37,243 nt of DNA. It comes from Saprospiraceae bacterium. Its GTDB lineage: Bacteria; Bacteroidota; Bacteroidia; Chitinophagales; Saprospiraceae. The notes under the pieces were generated by a model, which saw only the letters and a program-made list of their open reading frames with translations, was not told where the DNA came from and did no database searches. The stretch lies in the NCBI GenBank assembly GCA_016715105.1, contig JADKBO010000035.1:1-37243 (forward strand), written 5' to 3'. A program made the position numbers and the translations under genes. Numbering within the stretch: position 1 is the stretch's first letter; the number at the start of each line of letters is the position of its first letter. Of the stretch, positions 1 through 8,516 are shown piece after piece.

Positions 1-392
1 TACTCAGAAGGAGACACTTGCTCACCCTTGCCAATACGAGCTGCAACCTCTGGTGTAGCTACTCTGAGTCCCGTATTTTTTACATATATAATAACGCCAT
101 CATCTGTCTTGATTTGATAATGTGCCTCCAACTCTGCGACCCCATCTTTTCTCACTATTTGCCAGTCAGCTCCTCCGTTCAAAATTTCTCCTTTCATGGC
201 AGGACCTTCAAAACTACCTCCTATGATGGGTATAATTCTTCGCATGCCATGGGGAGTTTCACCTACTATGTAAGGCGGTTTTAATTTTACTTTAAGTTCG
301 CATACAAAATCCAATGTAGGTGCCGTAGGTACTTGTTGTGCCATAGTTTTTATTGAAAATATTAGAAATAAAAAGAAAATTGATTTTTTCAT
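1..392 (-). CDS. Secreted DUF3237-family protein (partial, runs off left edge)
   Basis: The gene starts with ATG at 392 and has no stop before the window edge, so only the first 130 codons are seen. A typical Sec signal peptide covers about residues 1-19 (MKKSIFFLFLIFSIKTMAQ). The mature part shows DUF3237 features: an LDFVCELKVKL strand, a GETPHGMRRIIPI loop, GG-FEGPAMKGEIL, GGADWQIVR and AHYQIKTDDGVIIYV. The biochemical role of DUF3237 proteins is not firmly known; many lie beside aromatic or steroid catabolic genes. Here the gene begins 4 bases after the stop of the flavin monooxygenase and is surely co-transcribed with it. A periplasmic or outer-membrane accessory role in the same pathway is an inference. 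Confidence 0.75.
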   Translation of the reverse strand, partial: MKKSIFFLFLIFSIKTMAQQVPTAPTLDFVCELKVKLKPPYIVGETPHGMRRIIPIIGGSFEGPAMKGEILNGGADWQIVRKDGVAELEAHYQIKTDDGVIIYVKNTGLRVATPEVAARIGKGEQVSPSE

Positions 393-396
393 TTTG

Positions 397-1629
397 TCAA
401 TTTTTTTGATTTAAAGTTTGAATATCAAATCCAGCAACTTTCTTATAATTATCCATTACGTTGGCCAATTTTTTATGTGGTATTTCATCGGCAGTAAATC
501 CTGACGGAAACAAATCTGCCATCATGTCCAAAATCTCATCTGGCCCTTTGGCCCTGTTTTGCATGACCACTTTTGCAGCCGCTGGCACCCGCTCTTTGTC
601 ATACTGTGTAAGTATTTCCAAAACATCCTTGTTATTTTTCATACATTCGGTTAAGCAATCAACATCCAATATTGCCTGCGAAGCTCCATTTGAGCCAATA
701 GGATACATCGGATGTGCTGCATCTCCCAGCAATGTTACACGCCCAAATGACCATTTTTCTAGAGGATTTCTATCAGACATCGGGAACTCATAAACAGCTT
801 CACTTCCTGCTATCATAGCTGGTACATCGAGCCAGTCAAAGGTCCAATCGATGTATAAATTTATCAATCGCTTCTGATCTGCTTGCCTGTTCCAATCCCT
901 CGCTGTGAGGGTAGACTTGCCCTCTTTTACATTAGCACCCCAGTTGATGAGACAGGAGCCGTCACTGTCGATAGGTTGTATAGGATACACCACCATTTTT
1001 TGCTTCATACTCCCTATCATAGCCATTGACTTGCCGTTGAGAAAAGGCTTCATTACCGTAGTGCCTCGGTATAAAACATTTTCAGAATACACTGGCTTGC
1101 CTTCATGTGGGTATAACTGTTGCCTCACTACAGAATTGATACCATCAGCTCCAATGAGCATGTCTGCTTTTTCTTCATGAATTTTTTCGCCTGAGTCCTT
1201 ATCAATGAAATAAGCAATAACTTCATTTTCGTTTTGTTCAAAATGACTCAAATGGTGATTTTGTTGTATTGTTTCTTTCCCTATTTGTGCCATTACTTCA
1301 TCAAAAAGTAACATCTGGATATTGCCTCGATGCAAAGAAAATTGTGGCCATTTATAGCCAGCAAATCTGCCTCTGGGTTCTGACCAAAACTCCTGGCCAT
1401 ATTTATTAAAATATTTCAGGTCGCTGGTTTCAATGGCATTTTGAGCTATTTTTTCTTGTAAGCCCAAGTTGGTTAAAACCCTCACACAATGTGGCAAAAG
1501 ATTGATTCCAACTCCTAGTGGCTTTATTTCTTTTACAGATTCAAATACTTTGACATCGTGCCCCTCTTTATGCAAACTCAAGGCCAATGTCAATCCACCG
1601 ATACCGCCACCAACTATGATTATCTTCAT
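397..1629 (-). CDS. FAD-dependent aromatic monooxygenase (UbiH/PhzS/salicylate hydroxylase-like)
   Basis: A 410-residue group A flavoprotein monooxygenase. The N-terminal Rossmann dinucleotide motif VGGGIGG lies at residues 6-12, the NAD(P)H/FAD 'DG' motif (LIGADGINSVVR) at about 158-169, and the ribityl-binding GDAAHP at 302-307. Length and layout fit the p-hydroxybenzoate hydroxylase superfamily. The FSLHRG segment near residue 98 resembles PhzS-type enzymes more than PobA. The family uses NAD(P)H and O2 to hydroxylate activated aromatic rings, sometimes with decarboxylation. The gene sits between the amidohydrolase (18 bases upstream) and the DUF3237 gene (4 bases downstream). I infer that it hydroxylates the benzoate-type product of side-chain shortening. 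The substrate cannot be read from the sequence and no ring-cleavage dioxygenase is in view. Confidence 0.85.
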   Translation of the reverse strand: MKIIIVGGGIGGLTLALSLHKEGHDVKVFESVKEIKPLGVGINLLPHCVRVLTNLGLQEKIAQNAIETSDLKYFNKYGQEFWSEPRGRFAGYKWPQFSLHRGNIQMLLFDEVMAQIGKETIQQNHHLSHFEQNENEVIAYFIDKDSGEKIHEEKADMLIGADGINSVVRQQLYPHEGKPVYSENVLYRGTTVMKPFLNGKSMAMIGSMKQKMVVYPIQPIDSDGSCLINWGANVKEGKSTLTARDWNRQADQKRLINLYIDWTFDWLDVPAMIAGSEAVYEFPMSDRNPLEKWSFGRVTLLGDAAHPMYPIGSNGASQAILDVDCLTECMKNNKDVLEILTQYDKERVPAAAKVVMQNRAKGPDEILDMMADLFPSGFTADEIPHKKLANVMDNYKKVAGFDIQTLNQKN

Positions 1630-1647
1630 TAATTTATTCGTTTTTTT

Positions 1648-2514
1648 TTATTTTAAATTCAACATTTTTATCGCATTTTCCTTCAATATCAGTGGCTTTA
1701 CTTCGTCTTTAAAACCTGCTTCTTCAAAATCTTTCATCCATCGCTCCGGTGTAATGAGTGGAAAATCAGTACCAAACAACATTCTATCTTTTAGCAAAGT
1801 ATTGGCATATTGTACCAATTGCTTTGGAAAATATTTGGGCGACCAGCCACTTAAATCTATATAAACATTGGGCTTGTGCATGGCTACAGAAAGTGCTTCA
1901 TCTTGCCAAGGCCAACTTGGATGTGCAATGATGATGGGGCTATCAGGAAAGTCAATAGCTACATCGTCCAGGTGCATCGGATTGGAAAACTCAAGTCTGA
2001 GACCGCCACCACCTTTTACACCCGATCCATATCCCGAATGTCCAGAGTGAAACAACATAGGCAACTTATGCTCTGCTATCACTTCATAGAGGTGATACGC
2101 CATCTTATCATAAGGATAAAAACCTTGAACTGTGGGGTGAAATTTAAATCCCTTTACGCCATAATTTTCTATCAAATCTCTGGCTTCTCTCGCTCCCATA
2201 CGACCCTTGTGTGGATCTATGCTGGCAAAGGCTATCATCACATCGTCATTTTTCAAAGCACACTCTGCTACTTCAATATTAGGTATTCGGCGCTTGCCTA
2301 CATTATGCTCAGAATCTATGGTAAACATGACCAATGCCATATTTTGCTCCCTATAAAAATCTGCAGTTTCCTGCATGGTAGGTCGCTTATCTGACTTAAA
2401 ATATTTAGCAAAAGCCTCATCCAATTCGGGTCTGTAGTCATCATGTGGCTGGCAGCAGCTTACCTCAGCATGGGTATGTACATCTATGGCTTTAATTTTT
2501 GAAATATCAATCAT
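1648..2514 (-). CDS. Amidohydrolase-2 family hydrolase (CouO-like beta-ketoacyl-CoA hydrolase candidate)
   Basis: A 288-residue TIM-barrel metal-dependent hydrolase. The metal-binding residues are visible: HTH (His13, His15), His156/His159 in LFHSGHSG, His198 in IIAHPSW and Asp250 in FGTDFPL. Known relatives include ACMSD- and OMA-hydratase-type enzymes and proteins annotated as 4-hydroxyphenyl-beta-ketoacyl-CoA hydrolase. In Rhodococcus jostii CouO, a protein of this superfamily is assigned the retro-Claisen cleavage of 4-hydroxyphenyl-beta-ketoacyl-CoA. Its position immediately after the SDR and CoA-ligase genes makes that role the best inference here: releasing acetyl-CoA and a 4-hydroxybenzoate-type acid. 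The exact substrate is not shown by the sequence. It lies 38 bases downstream of the SDR and 18 bases upstream of the monooxygenase, so it is in the same operon. Confidence 0.8.
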   Translation of the reverse strand: MIDISKIKAIDVHTHAEVSCCQPHDDYRPELDEAFAKYFKSDKRPTMQETADFYREQNMALVMFTIDSEHNVGKRRIPNIEVAECALKNDDVMIAFASIDPHKGRMGAREARDLIENYGVKGFKFHPTVQGFYPYDKMAYHLYEVIAEHKLPMLFHSGHSGYGSGVKGGGGLRLEFSNPMHLDDVAIDFPDSPIIIAHPSWPWQDEALSVAMHKPNVYIDLSGWSPKYFPKQLVQYANTLLKDRMLFGTDFPLITPERWMKDFEEAGFKDEVKPLILKENAIKMLNLK

Positions 2515-2552
2515 GTCTTTCTGGTATCTAATTTTAATGATGCTTGATAATT

Positions 2553-3318
2553 TTATTTTGCACCCATTCGTATGGCACCATCCAATCTTACAACCTCACC
2601 ATTGAGCATTGTATTTTCAATGATTTGCTTTACCAAAGAAGCAAACTCTGAGGGCTTGCCCAGTCGTGGCGGGAAGGGGATTTGGTTGCCCAATGAGTCT
2701 TGTACTTCTTGTGGTAAATTCTGCAAAAGTGGTGTTTCAAATATACCGGGAGCAATGGTCATGACTCTGATGCCCATACGAGCAAACTCTCTTGCCAATG
2801 GAAGTGTCATAGCTACTATTCCCCCTTTGGATGCTGAGTAGGCAGCTTGGCCGATTTGGCCATCATAAGCAGCTACAGAAGCGGTATTGATCACAATGCC
2901 ACGTTCGCCATCCGCATTAGGATCGTTGTGCTGCATTTCATTTACTATAAGTCTTATCGAATTGAAAGTACCTATGAGATTTACATTTATTACATGTTGA
3001 AAAAATGCCAAATCATGTGGACCTTCTTTGCCTACAACTCTCTTAGCAGGCCCCAACCCGGCACAGTTTACCAAGCCATTTATGCGAAGAAACTTTTCTT
3101 TGGTTTTATCTACAGCAGTGATGAACTCACTTTCAGTGGTTATATTATTTTTGATAAAGAGATTGCGCTCCCAAGGCTAGCTCTGCTTGTTTACCTGCCT
3201 CTTCATTGATGTCCAAAAGTACAGCCTTTCCACCATTTGCTATGATCATTTGTGCTGTGGCAAAACCCAAGCCAGATGCTCCTCCTGTGATCACAAAAGT
3301 ATTGTCTTTAATTTGCAT
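2553..3318 (-). CDS. SDR 3-hydroxyacyl-CoA dehydrogenase (HSD10-like), single frameshift
   Basis: Read from ATG at 3318, the first frame gives a normal SDR N-terminus with the cofactor motif TGGASGLG (residues 11-18) and an acidic LLDIN strand end, then meets a stop near 3130. Homology continues in the next frame through VNCAG (the NNAG equivalent), the catalytic Ser/Tyr/Lys set (INTASVAAYDG, YSASKGG) and a C-terminus with NGEVVRLDGAIRM. The break is at the CCC run 3170-3172 (GGG on the coding strand). Removing one base gives ...ELALERNLFIKN... and a continuous protein of 254 residues, the normal HSD10 length. The ATG overlaps the end of the ligase gene by 11 bases, so the two are translationally coupled. 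Expected role: NAD-dependent oxidation of 3-hydroxy-3-arylpropanoyl-CoA to the beta-ketoacyl-CoA. The shift may be an assembly error. Confidence 0.85.
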
Positions 3319-5101
3319 ATAATTGCTCTACCAATGTAGCCCTCATTTTTAAAATTACTCTTTGATTAAGTGAACCCTTATCTGTGACCTCCCCTAAGTC
3401 TATCGACGGTGGTTGGGTAGCCACAATATATTTCCTGATGCTGGTAGAACTTCCCGATGCTGTGGCATTAAACTTTACCAACCAATCATCAATGTATTGA
3501 TAAATGGCAGAATTTGAACAAGTCTTTTCGTAAGAAGTATCAGCTGGCAAGTTAGCTAATTCTCGGCATGCGTCTATATTTAAAAATAAAATTGCACCTA
3601 TATAGTCTTTATCAAGCCCAGCGAATACTACATCTTGGATAATGGGTGAACCTGTAGATATTACCTTGGCTTTGAGGACGCCCACATTTACCCATGTACC
3701 TGTAGATAATTTGAAATCTTCGGCAATACGACCATCAAAAACCAAGCCCTTGTCCGGGTTGTTTTCATCCAAAAATTTTACTGCGTCTCCTGTTTTATAA
3801 TAGCCCTCTTCATCAAAAGCTAGTAGGGTAGCTTCTTCATTCTTCCAATAGCCTTTGGTCACATTCGGCGCTTTGTATCTTGCCTCCATTTTATCACCAT
3901 CAGGTACTAGCTTCACATCCATTCCTGCTACAGGCACACCCAGAAGTCCTGAAAAAGCTCCGCCCCAGTTGGCAAACATTGCCGAAGGTCCAGATTCTGT
4001 GCATCCCAACCCTGTGACGATCGGTATCTTTTGACCGATGGTTTGTATGGCCAGTTCTTCCAATTTATTCCAAACAGGTTGTGCCAGGCTAGCCCCTGCA
4101 TAAAAAAGTACGTTCAGATTTTTAAAAAACTTTTCTCTGAGCGTCTGCTCTTTGTCTAAATAAGGAATCAACATTTCAAAACCTTTGGGCACATTAAAGT
4201 AGGCAGTTGGAGAAATTTCTCTTAGATTTTGAACCGTTTCTTCTATGCCATTGGCTGTAGGTTTGCCATCATCTATCAAAATAGTGCCACCATTGTAAAG
4301 GGCCAGTCCAAAATTATGATTACCACCAAAAGTATGATTCCATGGCAGCCAATCTATGAATACTGGTGGCTCAGATTTCATAAAGGGAAATGCTTGTGTG
4401 ATTTGTTGGAGGTTGGCGCACCACATCCCTTGATGGTTCATCACACCTTTTGGTAAGCCGGTAGAACCTGATGTAAACAAGATTTTTGCAATGGTATCTG
4501 CATTGACTTTATTTGCTGCTCTTTCTACCTCTTCACTTGGTATGGCATCCTGTAATGATGCAAAATTGTCATGACCAGAATCATCAACCGTCACGATAAT
4601 TGCATTGGGCATTAGCGTTTTTGAAAGCTCAATAGCTTTTTTATAGACCTGCCCATCTTGTGCAAAAATCAATTTTGGTGACATGAGCTCAAGACAATGT
4701 TTGAGTTTGGAAAAGTCATTGGAGATGAGCGAATAGGGTGGTGATATTGGCGTATATGTGATACCTATGTGCACTGCAGCTAAAGATAGCAATGCGTGCT
4801 CTATGCTATTTTCTGATAAAATAACAATGGTCTCTTGTGGCTTAAAATTCAGGTCTAAAAGATATTGAGCTATTGATTTTACTTTTTGAAAGGTTTCGGC
4901 ATAGGTCAAATTTTGCCATTGTCCATCCTTTCTCCTTTGGATAAAAATATGGTCTGGCTTGAGATTTGCCCAATGTTCCAGCTTATCTGTGAGCTTTAAA
5001 GGATAGTCGTCAAGCGGCTCTTCGAGTTTGTAATGAATCCCAACAGATGCTTTGCTTTCTTTTATCGTTTTATGTGAGCCAAAAGCAATATTTTTAAACA
5101 T
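3308..5101 (-). CDS. Feruloyl-CoA synthase-like AMP-forming CoA ligase
   Basis: A 597-residue ANL-superfamily acyl-CoA ligase. The adenylate-binding loop LFTSGSTGLPKG is at residues 208-219, and a late YKTGD motif is followed by a DGR hinge. The N-terminal half (LTDKLEHWA, then RRKDGQWQNLTYAE, then ILSENSIEHALLSLAAVHIGITYTPISPPYSL) is the pattern of feruloyl-CoA synthases rather than 4-coumarate ligases of plant type. The family activates ferulate, 4-coumarate or caffeate with ATP and CoA. The neighbours (crotonase, SDR, amidohydrolase) support hydroxycinnamate activation as the first step. Its stop overlaps the SDR start. Upstream is a 568-base gap separating it from the crotonase, so it may have its own promoter. 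The assignment to the feruloyl-CoA synthase subgroup is confident; the preferred substrate is inferred. Confidence 0.87.
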   Translation of the reverse strand: MFKNIAFGSHKTIKESKASVGIHYKLEEPLDDYPLKLTDKLEHWANLKPDHIFIQRRKDGQWQNLTYAETFQKVKSIAQYLLDLNFKPQETIVILSENSIEHALLSLAAVHIGITYTPISPPYSLISNDFSKLKHCLELMSPKLIFAQDGQVYKKAIELSKTLMPNAIIVTVDDSGHDNFASLQDAIPSEEVERAANKVNADTIAKILFTSGSTGLPKGVMNHQGMWCANLQQITQAFPFMKSEPPVFIDWLPWNHTFGGNHNFGLALYNGGTILIDDGKPTANGIEETVQNLREISPTAYFNVPKGFEMLIPYLDKEQTLREKFFKNLNVLFYAGASLAQPVWNKLEELAIQTIGQKIPIVTGLGCTESGPSAMFANWGGAFSGLLGVPVAGMDVKLVPDGDKMEARYKAPNVTKGYWKNEEATLLAFDEEGYYKTGDAVKFLDENNPDKGLVFDGRIAEDFKLSTGTWVNVGVLKAKVISTGSPIIQDVVFAGLDKDYIGAILFLNIDACRELANLPADTSYEKTCSNSAIYQYIDDWLVKFNATASGSSTSIRKYIVATQPPSIDLGEVTDKGSLNQRVILKMRATLVEQLYAN

Positions 5102-5104
5102 ATA

Positions 5105-5220
5105 GTGACAGCGTGATTTACGATTTACGAATTATGAATTACGATTTACGATTTGCGAATGATGAATTACGAATGATGAATTAACATTTATTGATTTGCG
5201 AATTACGATTTAAGAATTAG
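5105..5220. repeat. Degenerate TTACGATTT/GAATTACGA repeat block
   Basis: A run of imperfect units built on the word (G)ATTTACGAATTACGA and variants with GAATGATGAATTACGA. The same word in reverse complement (TCGTAAATC) is repeated at 5595-5653, so the two blocks form inverted flanks around a decayed gene. No protein is encoded on either strand apart from the tail of that decayed gene (stop at 5203-5205). Confidence 0.75.
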
Positions 5221-5526
5221 ATTTTGTTTGATTTTTGAATCTGAGATTTCTCTAGTCTTTATGGATGAAACTGTAATCGCTAATAGTTCGTCAGCTTCCT
5301 TATGCTCGACTGTCTTGTCTTAGATTTTCATCAGTCAACAATAAATCACAAACTTTCGTCAAGTTCTTCTTCTACAATTTTGAGTTTGTTAATAAAATCT
5401 GCGGTGGATTTAGCTCTACAAGCTGCACGGTAATTGGCTGCACAAGAAGGAATACATCGAACCATCTGGTTTCTTATTGCCTTAAAATCTGGCTCATTAG
5501 AAAATTTGCCCAACCTTAATCTCTTT
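5203..5526 (-). pseudogene. Decayed four-helix-bundle (S23/23S rRNA intervening-sequence type) protein
   Basis: On the minus strand, 5526-5346 encodes about 60 residues containing AANYRAACRAKSTADFINKL and then KIVEEELDES. This is the signature of the bacterial four-helix-bundle (TIGR02436/S23) family. The frame stops at 5346. The family's next helices reappear in another frame as KEADELLAITVSSIKTRE, ending at 5203-5205. No start codon or first helix can be recovered, and at least two shifts would be needed. The gene therefore looks truly dead, unlike the single-shift genes elsewhere. It lies in the gap between crotonase and CoA ligase and is flanked by inverted TTACGATTT-type repeats, which suggests a small insertion that decayed in place. 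Confidence 0.72.
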
Positions 5527-5594
5527 TAAACCCCACTTTTCAATACTCCCAAATCTTCCCAATCAAATAGATTCAATACCAATGCCAAATGCCC

Positions 5595-5653
5595 TAATCG
5601 TAAATCTCCAATCAAATCAATCGTAAATCGTAAATCGATCCAATCGTAAATCA
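5595..5653. repeat. Inverted counterpart of the TTACGATTT repeat
   Basis: Several copies of (A)ATCGTAAATC, for example two nearly in tandem at about 5620-5637, are the reverse complement of the words at 5105-5220. With that block they bracket the decayed four-helix-bundle gene. Confidence 0.65.
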
Positions 5654-5669
5654 ACATTCCCCATTCCAT

Positions 5670-6455
5670 TTACTCTCCCACCTTCTTACCCCTACCTTCC
5701 AAAAAATCATTTAACCTTTGCTTTGCTTCAGGCGACGATGACGTTATGGCAGCTATTAAACTTTCCATGAGCAGCCCCTCCGATTGATTGGAGTCTGTAA
5801 TCCTTGGCAAGATATGCATCACGGCATAGTTGGTAATCTCGGCGTTTGATATGATTTTTTTGGCAAGTTCCTCACATTTTTCCAAAGCCTTATCTGCATC
5901 TACCATATAATTTACCAACCCTATTTGCTCACCCTCCGCAGCTGTAAAAACTCTGCCTGTGAGCATCATATCAGCCATGCGGGCCATCCCTATGAGCTTT
6001 GGTAATCTAACTGAGGCACCACCACCAACAAAAATGCCTCGCTGTCCTTCTGGCAATGCAAAAAAAGCAGAGCTATCGGCCACTCTGAGATGACAAGCTG
6101 TAGCCACCTCCAATCCGCCTCCAACTGTTGCACCATGCAATGCGGCTATTACGGGCACTTTGCCAAATTGTATTTTATCCATTACGCTATGCCACATCCT
6201 GGAATGATACAAACCTTCCACAACGTCTAGCTGGGTAAGCTCCGACAAGTCAAGACCTGCCGAAAAATGCTTTCCTATTCCATATATGATGATACATTTG
6301 ACGTCTTGAGGTAGATTGTCAAATACTTTTTCGATTGATTTTATCAATGTATCATTAAAAGCATTGCGTTTTTCTGGGCGATTGAGGCCCATATAGAGTA
6401 TACCTTCTTTTATTTCGATTTTAAGTGTGTCAAGTGTGGCAATATTATCAAGCAT
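5670..6455 (-). CDS. Crotonase-family enoyl-CoA hydratase
   Basis: A 261-residue crotonase. It shows the N-terminal NRPEKRNAF motif, the oxyanion-hole segment GIGKHFSAGLDL (about residues 59-70), GATVGGGLEVATAC and FFALPEGQRGIFVGGGAS. Both acidic residues used by hydratases are present: Glu116 in GGGLE and Glu136 in LPE. That favours hydration of an alpha,beta-unsaturated acyl-CoA over isomerase-only relatives. In the cluster it would hydrate the arylpropenoyl-CoA to the 3-hydroxy thioester. An aldolase-type cleavage to a benzaldehyde (feruloyl-CoA hydratase-lyase) is the alternative. The adjacent SDR and amidohydrolase argue for the beta-oxidation-like route, and no aldehyde dehydrogenase is in the window. 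It is the first catabolic gene of the minus-strand series, 183 bases downstream of the AraC gene. Confidence 0.85.
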   Translation of the reverse strand: MLDNIATLDTLKIEIKEGILYMGLNRPEKRNAFNDTLIKSIEKVFDNLPQDVKCIIIYGIGKHFSAGLDLSELTQLDVVEGLYHSRMWHSVMDKIQFGKVPVIAALHGATVGGGLEVATACHLRVADSSAFFALPEGQRGIFVGGGASVRLPKLIGMARMADMMLTGRVFTAAEGEQIGLVNYMVDADKALEKCEELAKKIISNAEITNYAVMHILPRITDSNQSEGLLMESLIAAITSSSPEAKQRLNDFLEGRGKKVGE

Positions 6456-6638
6456 ATTTATCTGTTTTTTTAAAATGTCAAATTACCTAATGAATCAGGT
6501 GAACTCAATTAGCTATAAAAATTGCTTGATTTTTAAAGCGAAAGTACACATCTGAATGGTTGGCACTTTACTTTACAAAATTGAATAAAATAAAGAATGA
6601 TAAATAGGAAAATTGCCTTTAAGTATATGCAAAAACAA

Positions 6639-7532
6639 TCATTTTTGAAGATTTCTATATTGTTTTGGTGTCAAATTTGTAAGTGATTTGAAGAAACGGG
6701 AAAAATCACTGGGGTCGAAACCACCTAATTTGTAGGCAATATCGGCTATATTTAGGTCAGTTTGTTTGAGTAATACTTTAGCTTCCAATATTCTCATTTC
6801 TTCTAGTAGTTCATGAGCTGATTTACCTGTAGAAACTTTCACGCTTTTATGTAGATGATTGGGCGTTACATTCAATGCCTCTGCAAATTCGGTGACAGTT
6901 CGTTTGTCATATATGAATGCAGAAAGTAAGTTTTTATATTTTTGTGTAAGCCTCAATGCAGCATTGGTTTGTGATTTAGAATTTAAAGTTTGCATAAAAT
7001 CTACTTCTTTGAGGAGTGTAATTAGGTACAGGGCGATGATTTCAGAACGGTTGATATCATTTAGGGTGTATTCATTGATGAGGATTTCAAATAGAAGATG
7101 TATTCTGTCAGTTTGTTTTAAATGAAGTAGAGGCTCAGCTGTTATTTGAAAAAAAGGAAATGCTTGCTCAATATTGATATTTAATATACCATGATTGAAT
7201 ATCTCGGAATGAAAATGACAATAATAACCTTCCACGTCTTCAGATATGACCTCGAGTGAGGTTATTTGATCGGCAGTAAGACAAAAAATACTGCCAGGTG
7301 TTACTTCATATTGGCTAAGCCCCTTGCTTCTTATTGCGTAGCCTTTGGTGATGCAAACAAAAAAATAAACCGACCTCCTATGTGGCAATACAGGCAATTT
7401 CAGAAATGATTTGTACTTTTCTATACGTTCAATATGAAAATATTCATAGTAAGCATTGGATACATTTGGCTTCCAGGAGTCAAACATGTAGTCGTCAAAT
7501 TGACTCGGTTTTAGTTTTGGTATTATTTTCAT
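6639..7532 (-). CDS. AraC-family transcriptional regulator
   Basis: A 297-residue protein with an N-terminal cupin-like sensor domain (about residues 40-130) and a C-terminal double helix-turn-helix. The first HTH reads VTEFAEALNVTPNHLHKSVK; the second contains IADIAYKLGGFDPSDFSRFFK followed by the usual LTPKQYR ending. It is transcribed in the same direction as the catabolic genes and lies directly upstream of the crotonase. The simplest inference is a ligand-responsive activator of that cluster, with an aromatic acid or its CoA ester as inducer. The target site is not identifiable; the 183-base gap 6456-6638 is the obvious candidate. Confidence 0.85.
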   Translation of the reverse strand: MKIIPKLKPSQFDDYMFDSWKPNVSNAYYEYFHIERIEKYKSFLKLPVLPHRRSVYFFVCITKGYAIRSKGLSQYEVTPGSIFCLTADQITSLEVISEDVEGYYCHFHSEIFNHGILNINIEQAFPFFQITAEPLLHLKQTDRIHLLFEILINEYTLNDINRSEIIALYLITLLKEVDFMQTLNSKSQTNAALRLTQKYKNLLSAFIYDKRTVTEFAEALNVTPNHLHKSVKVSTGKSAHELLEEMRILEAKVLLKQTDLNIADIAYKLGGFDPSDFSRFFKSLTNLTPKQYRNLQK

Positions 7533-7654
7533 AAATGTGGTTAGAACGAGCGTAAGAATAAAGCATTTTTATGGGCTTTTTATCCTTTCTCATTGATTTT
7601 GATACCTATGATGAGCAATTCAGCAATTTCGCAAACTATATGAACTTTCTACTT

Positions 7655-7684
7655 TGTACAGACGCAAGGCCTTGCGTCTCTACA
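7655..7684. repeat. 30-bp REP-like palindrome
   Basis: The core GACGCAAGGCCTTGCGTC (7661-7678) is a perfect 18-base palindrome. The arms extend to 15 bases each with one mismatch (TGTACA... against ...TCTACA). It is clearly a structured interspersed-repeat type sequence in an intergenic region and could also stop transcription from either side. Confidence 0.7.
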
Positions 7685-7707
7685 TTTCCACTTCATGAAC
7701 TCGTTTC

Positions 7708-7735
7708 AACCATTAACCATTAACCATTAACCATT
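7708..7735. repeat. AACCATT tandem repeat (4 copies)
   Basis: Four perfect head-to-tail copies of the 7-mer AACCATT lie immediately downstream of the SDR stop. They are non-coding. Confidence 0.85.
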
Positions 7736-7740
7736 AATAA

Positions 7741-8516
7741 TTACCTTCCAGATCTATCCAAAAAATTACTCCCAGCTTGTTGCGTACACATCACCAAAAC
7801 TTCCTGGATATTTACATGTTTTGGTCTGGTGGCAACAAAAAATATGGTGTCAGCCACATCTTTGGCTTTTAAAGGTGTAATGTCCTCGTAGATTTTGGAT
7901 TTTTTCTCATCACCTTCAAATCGGGTAATGGCAAATTCTGTTTCTTCTACCATACCAGGTGAAACTTGGCTGACCCTCAGTCCTAACTTATAAAATCCAA
8001 TCGCATGGTTTTGGTGAGCATGTCAACAGCACTTTTGGTCGCACAATACACATTTCCATTGGGATAAGCTTCATGGCCAGCAGTCGAACAAATATTGATG
8101 ATGTGGCCTTTTCCATTTTTGACCATCAAAGGACTGATTGCTCTGGTCATATATAAAAGCCCTTTTATATTGGTGTCAATCATCGTTTCCCAATGATTGA
8201 TATCTCCTTTGTGCAATGGATCAAGGCCCATTGCCAATCCAGCATTATTGATCAAGATGTCTACATTAGCCCAATCTCCGTCCAGTGACTTCATAGCCTT
8301 TTTCACCTCATTGCTTTTTCTTACATCGAAGCACAATGCTTTGACCTTTACGACGTATTTTTTCTTGAGTTTATTTTTCAATTCTTCCAGGCGATCTTCT
8401 CGTCTTCCAGTGATGATGACATCATAGCCATTTTTTGCAAATAGGGTAGCAGTAGCCTTCCCAATTCCAGAGGTAGCACCCGTCACTAAAACAATTTTCG
8501 ATAATCTATTTTCCAT
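7741..8516 (-). CDS. SDR oxidoreductase (YdfG/serine 3-dehydrogenase-like), single frameshift
   Basis: The N-terminal frame from 8516 carries TGATSGIG (residues 13-20), GRREDR, NNAG and YCATKSAVDMLTK with the catalytic Tyr and Lys. It then stops after MRLDFIS at 7983. The rest (KLGLRVSQVSPGMVEETEFA, ending SNFLDRSGR) is in the neighbouring frame. Adding one T in the TTTT run (AAAA at 7992-7995 on the plus strand) joins them as RLDFYKLGLRVS and gives 258 residues, normal for the YdfG-like NADP-dependent 3-hydroxy acid dehydrogenases. The start overlaps the end of the upstream thioredoxin-like lipoprotein gene by 11 bases, so the two are coupled. The substrate is unknown. I regard the shift as a likely sequence error. 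Confidence 0.85.

Noticed and set aside
18..284. Plus-strand ORF of 88 codons at the left edge
   Set aside because: It lies opposite the DUF3237 gene, whose signal peptide and family pattern are clear; the plus-strand product has no protein-like features.
5595..5653. CRISPR-like array
   Set aside because: The units are short, irregular and overlapping, with no unique spacers of constant length.
5670..6455. Feruloyl-CoA hydratase-lyase (vanillin-forming) as the crotonase function
   Set aside because: The cluster has an SDR and a beta-ketoacyl hydrolase candidate but no aldehyde dehydrogenase, which favours the beta-oxidation-like route. It cannot be excluded without assay.
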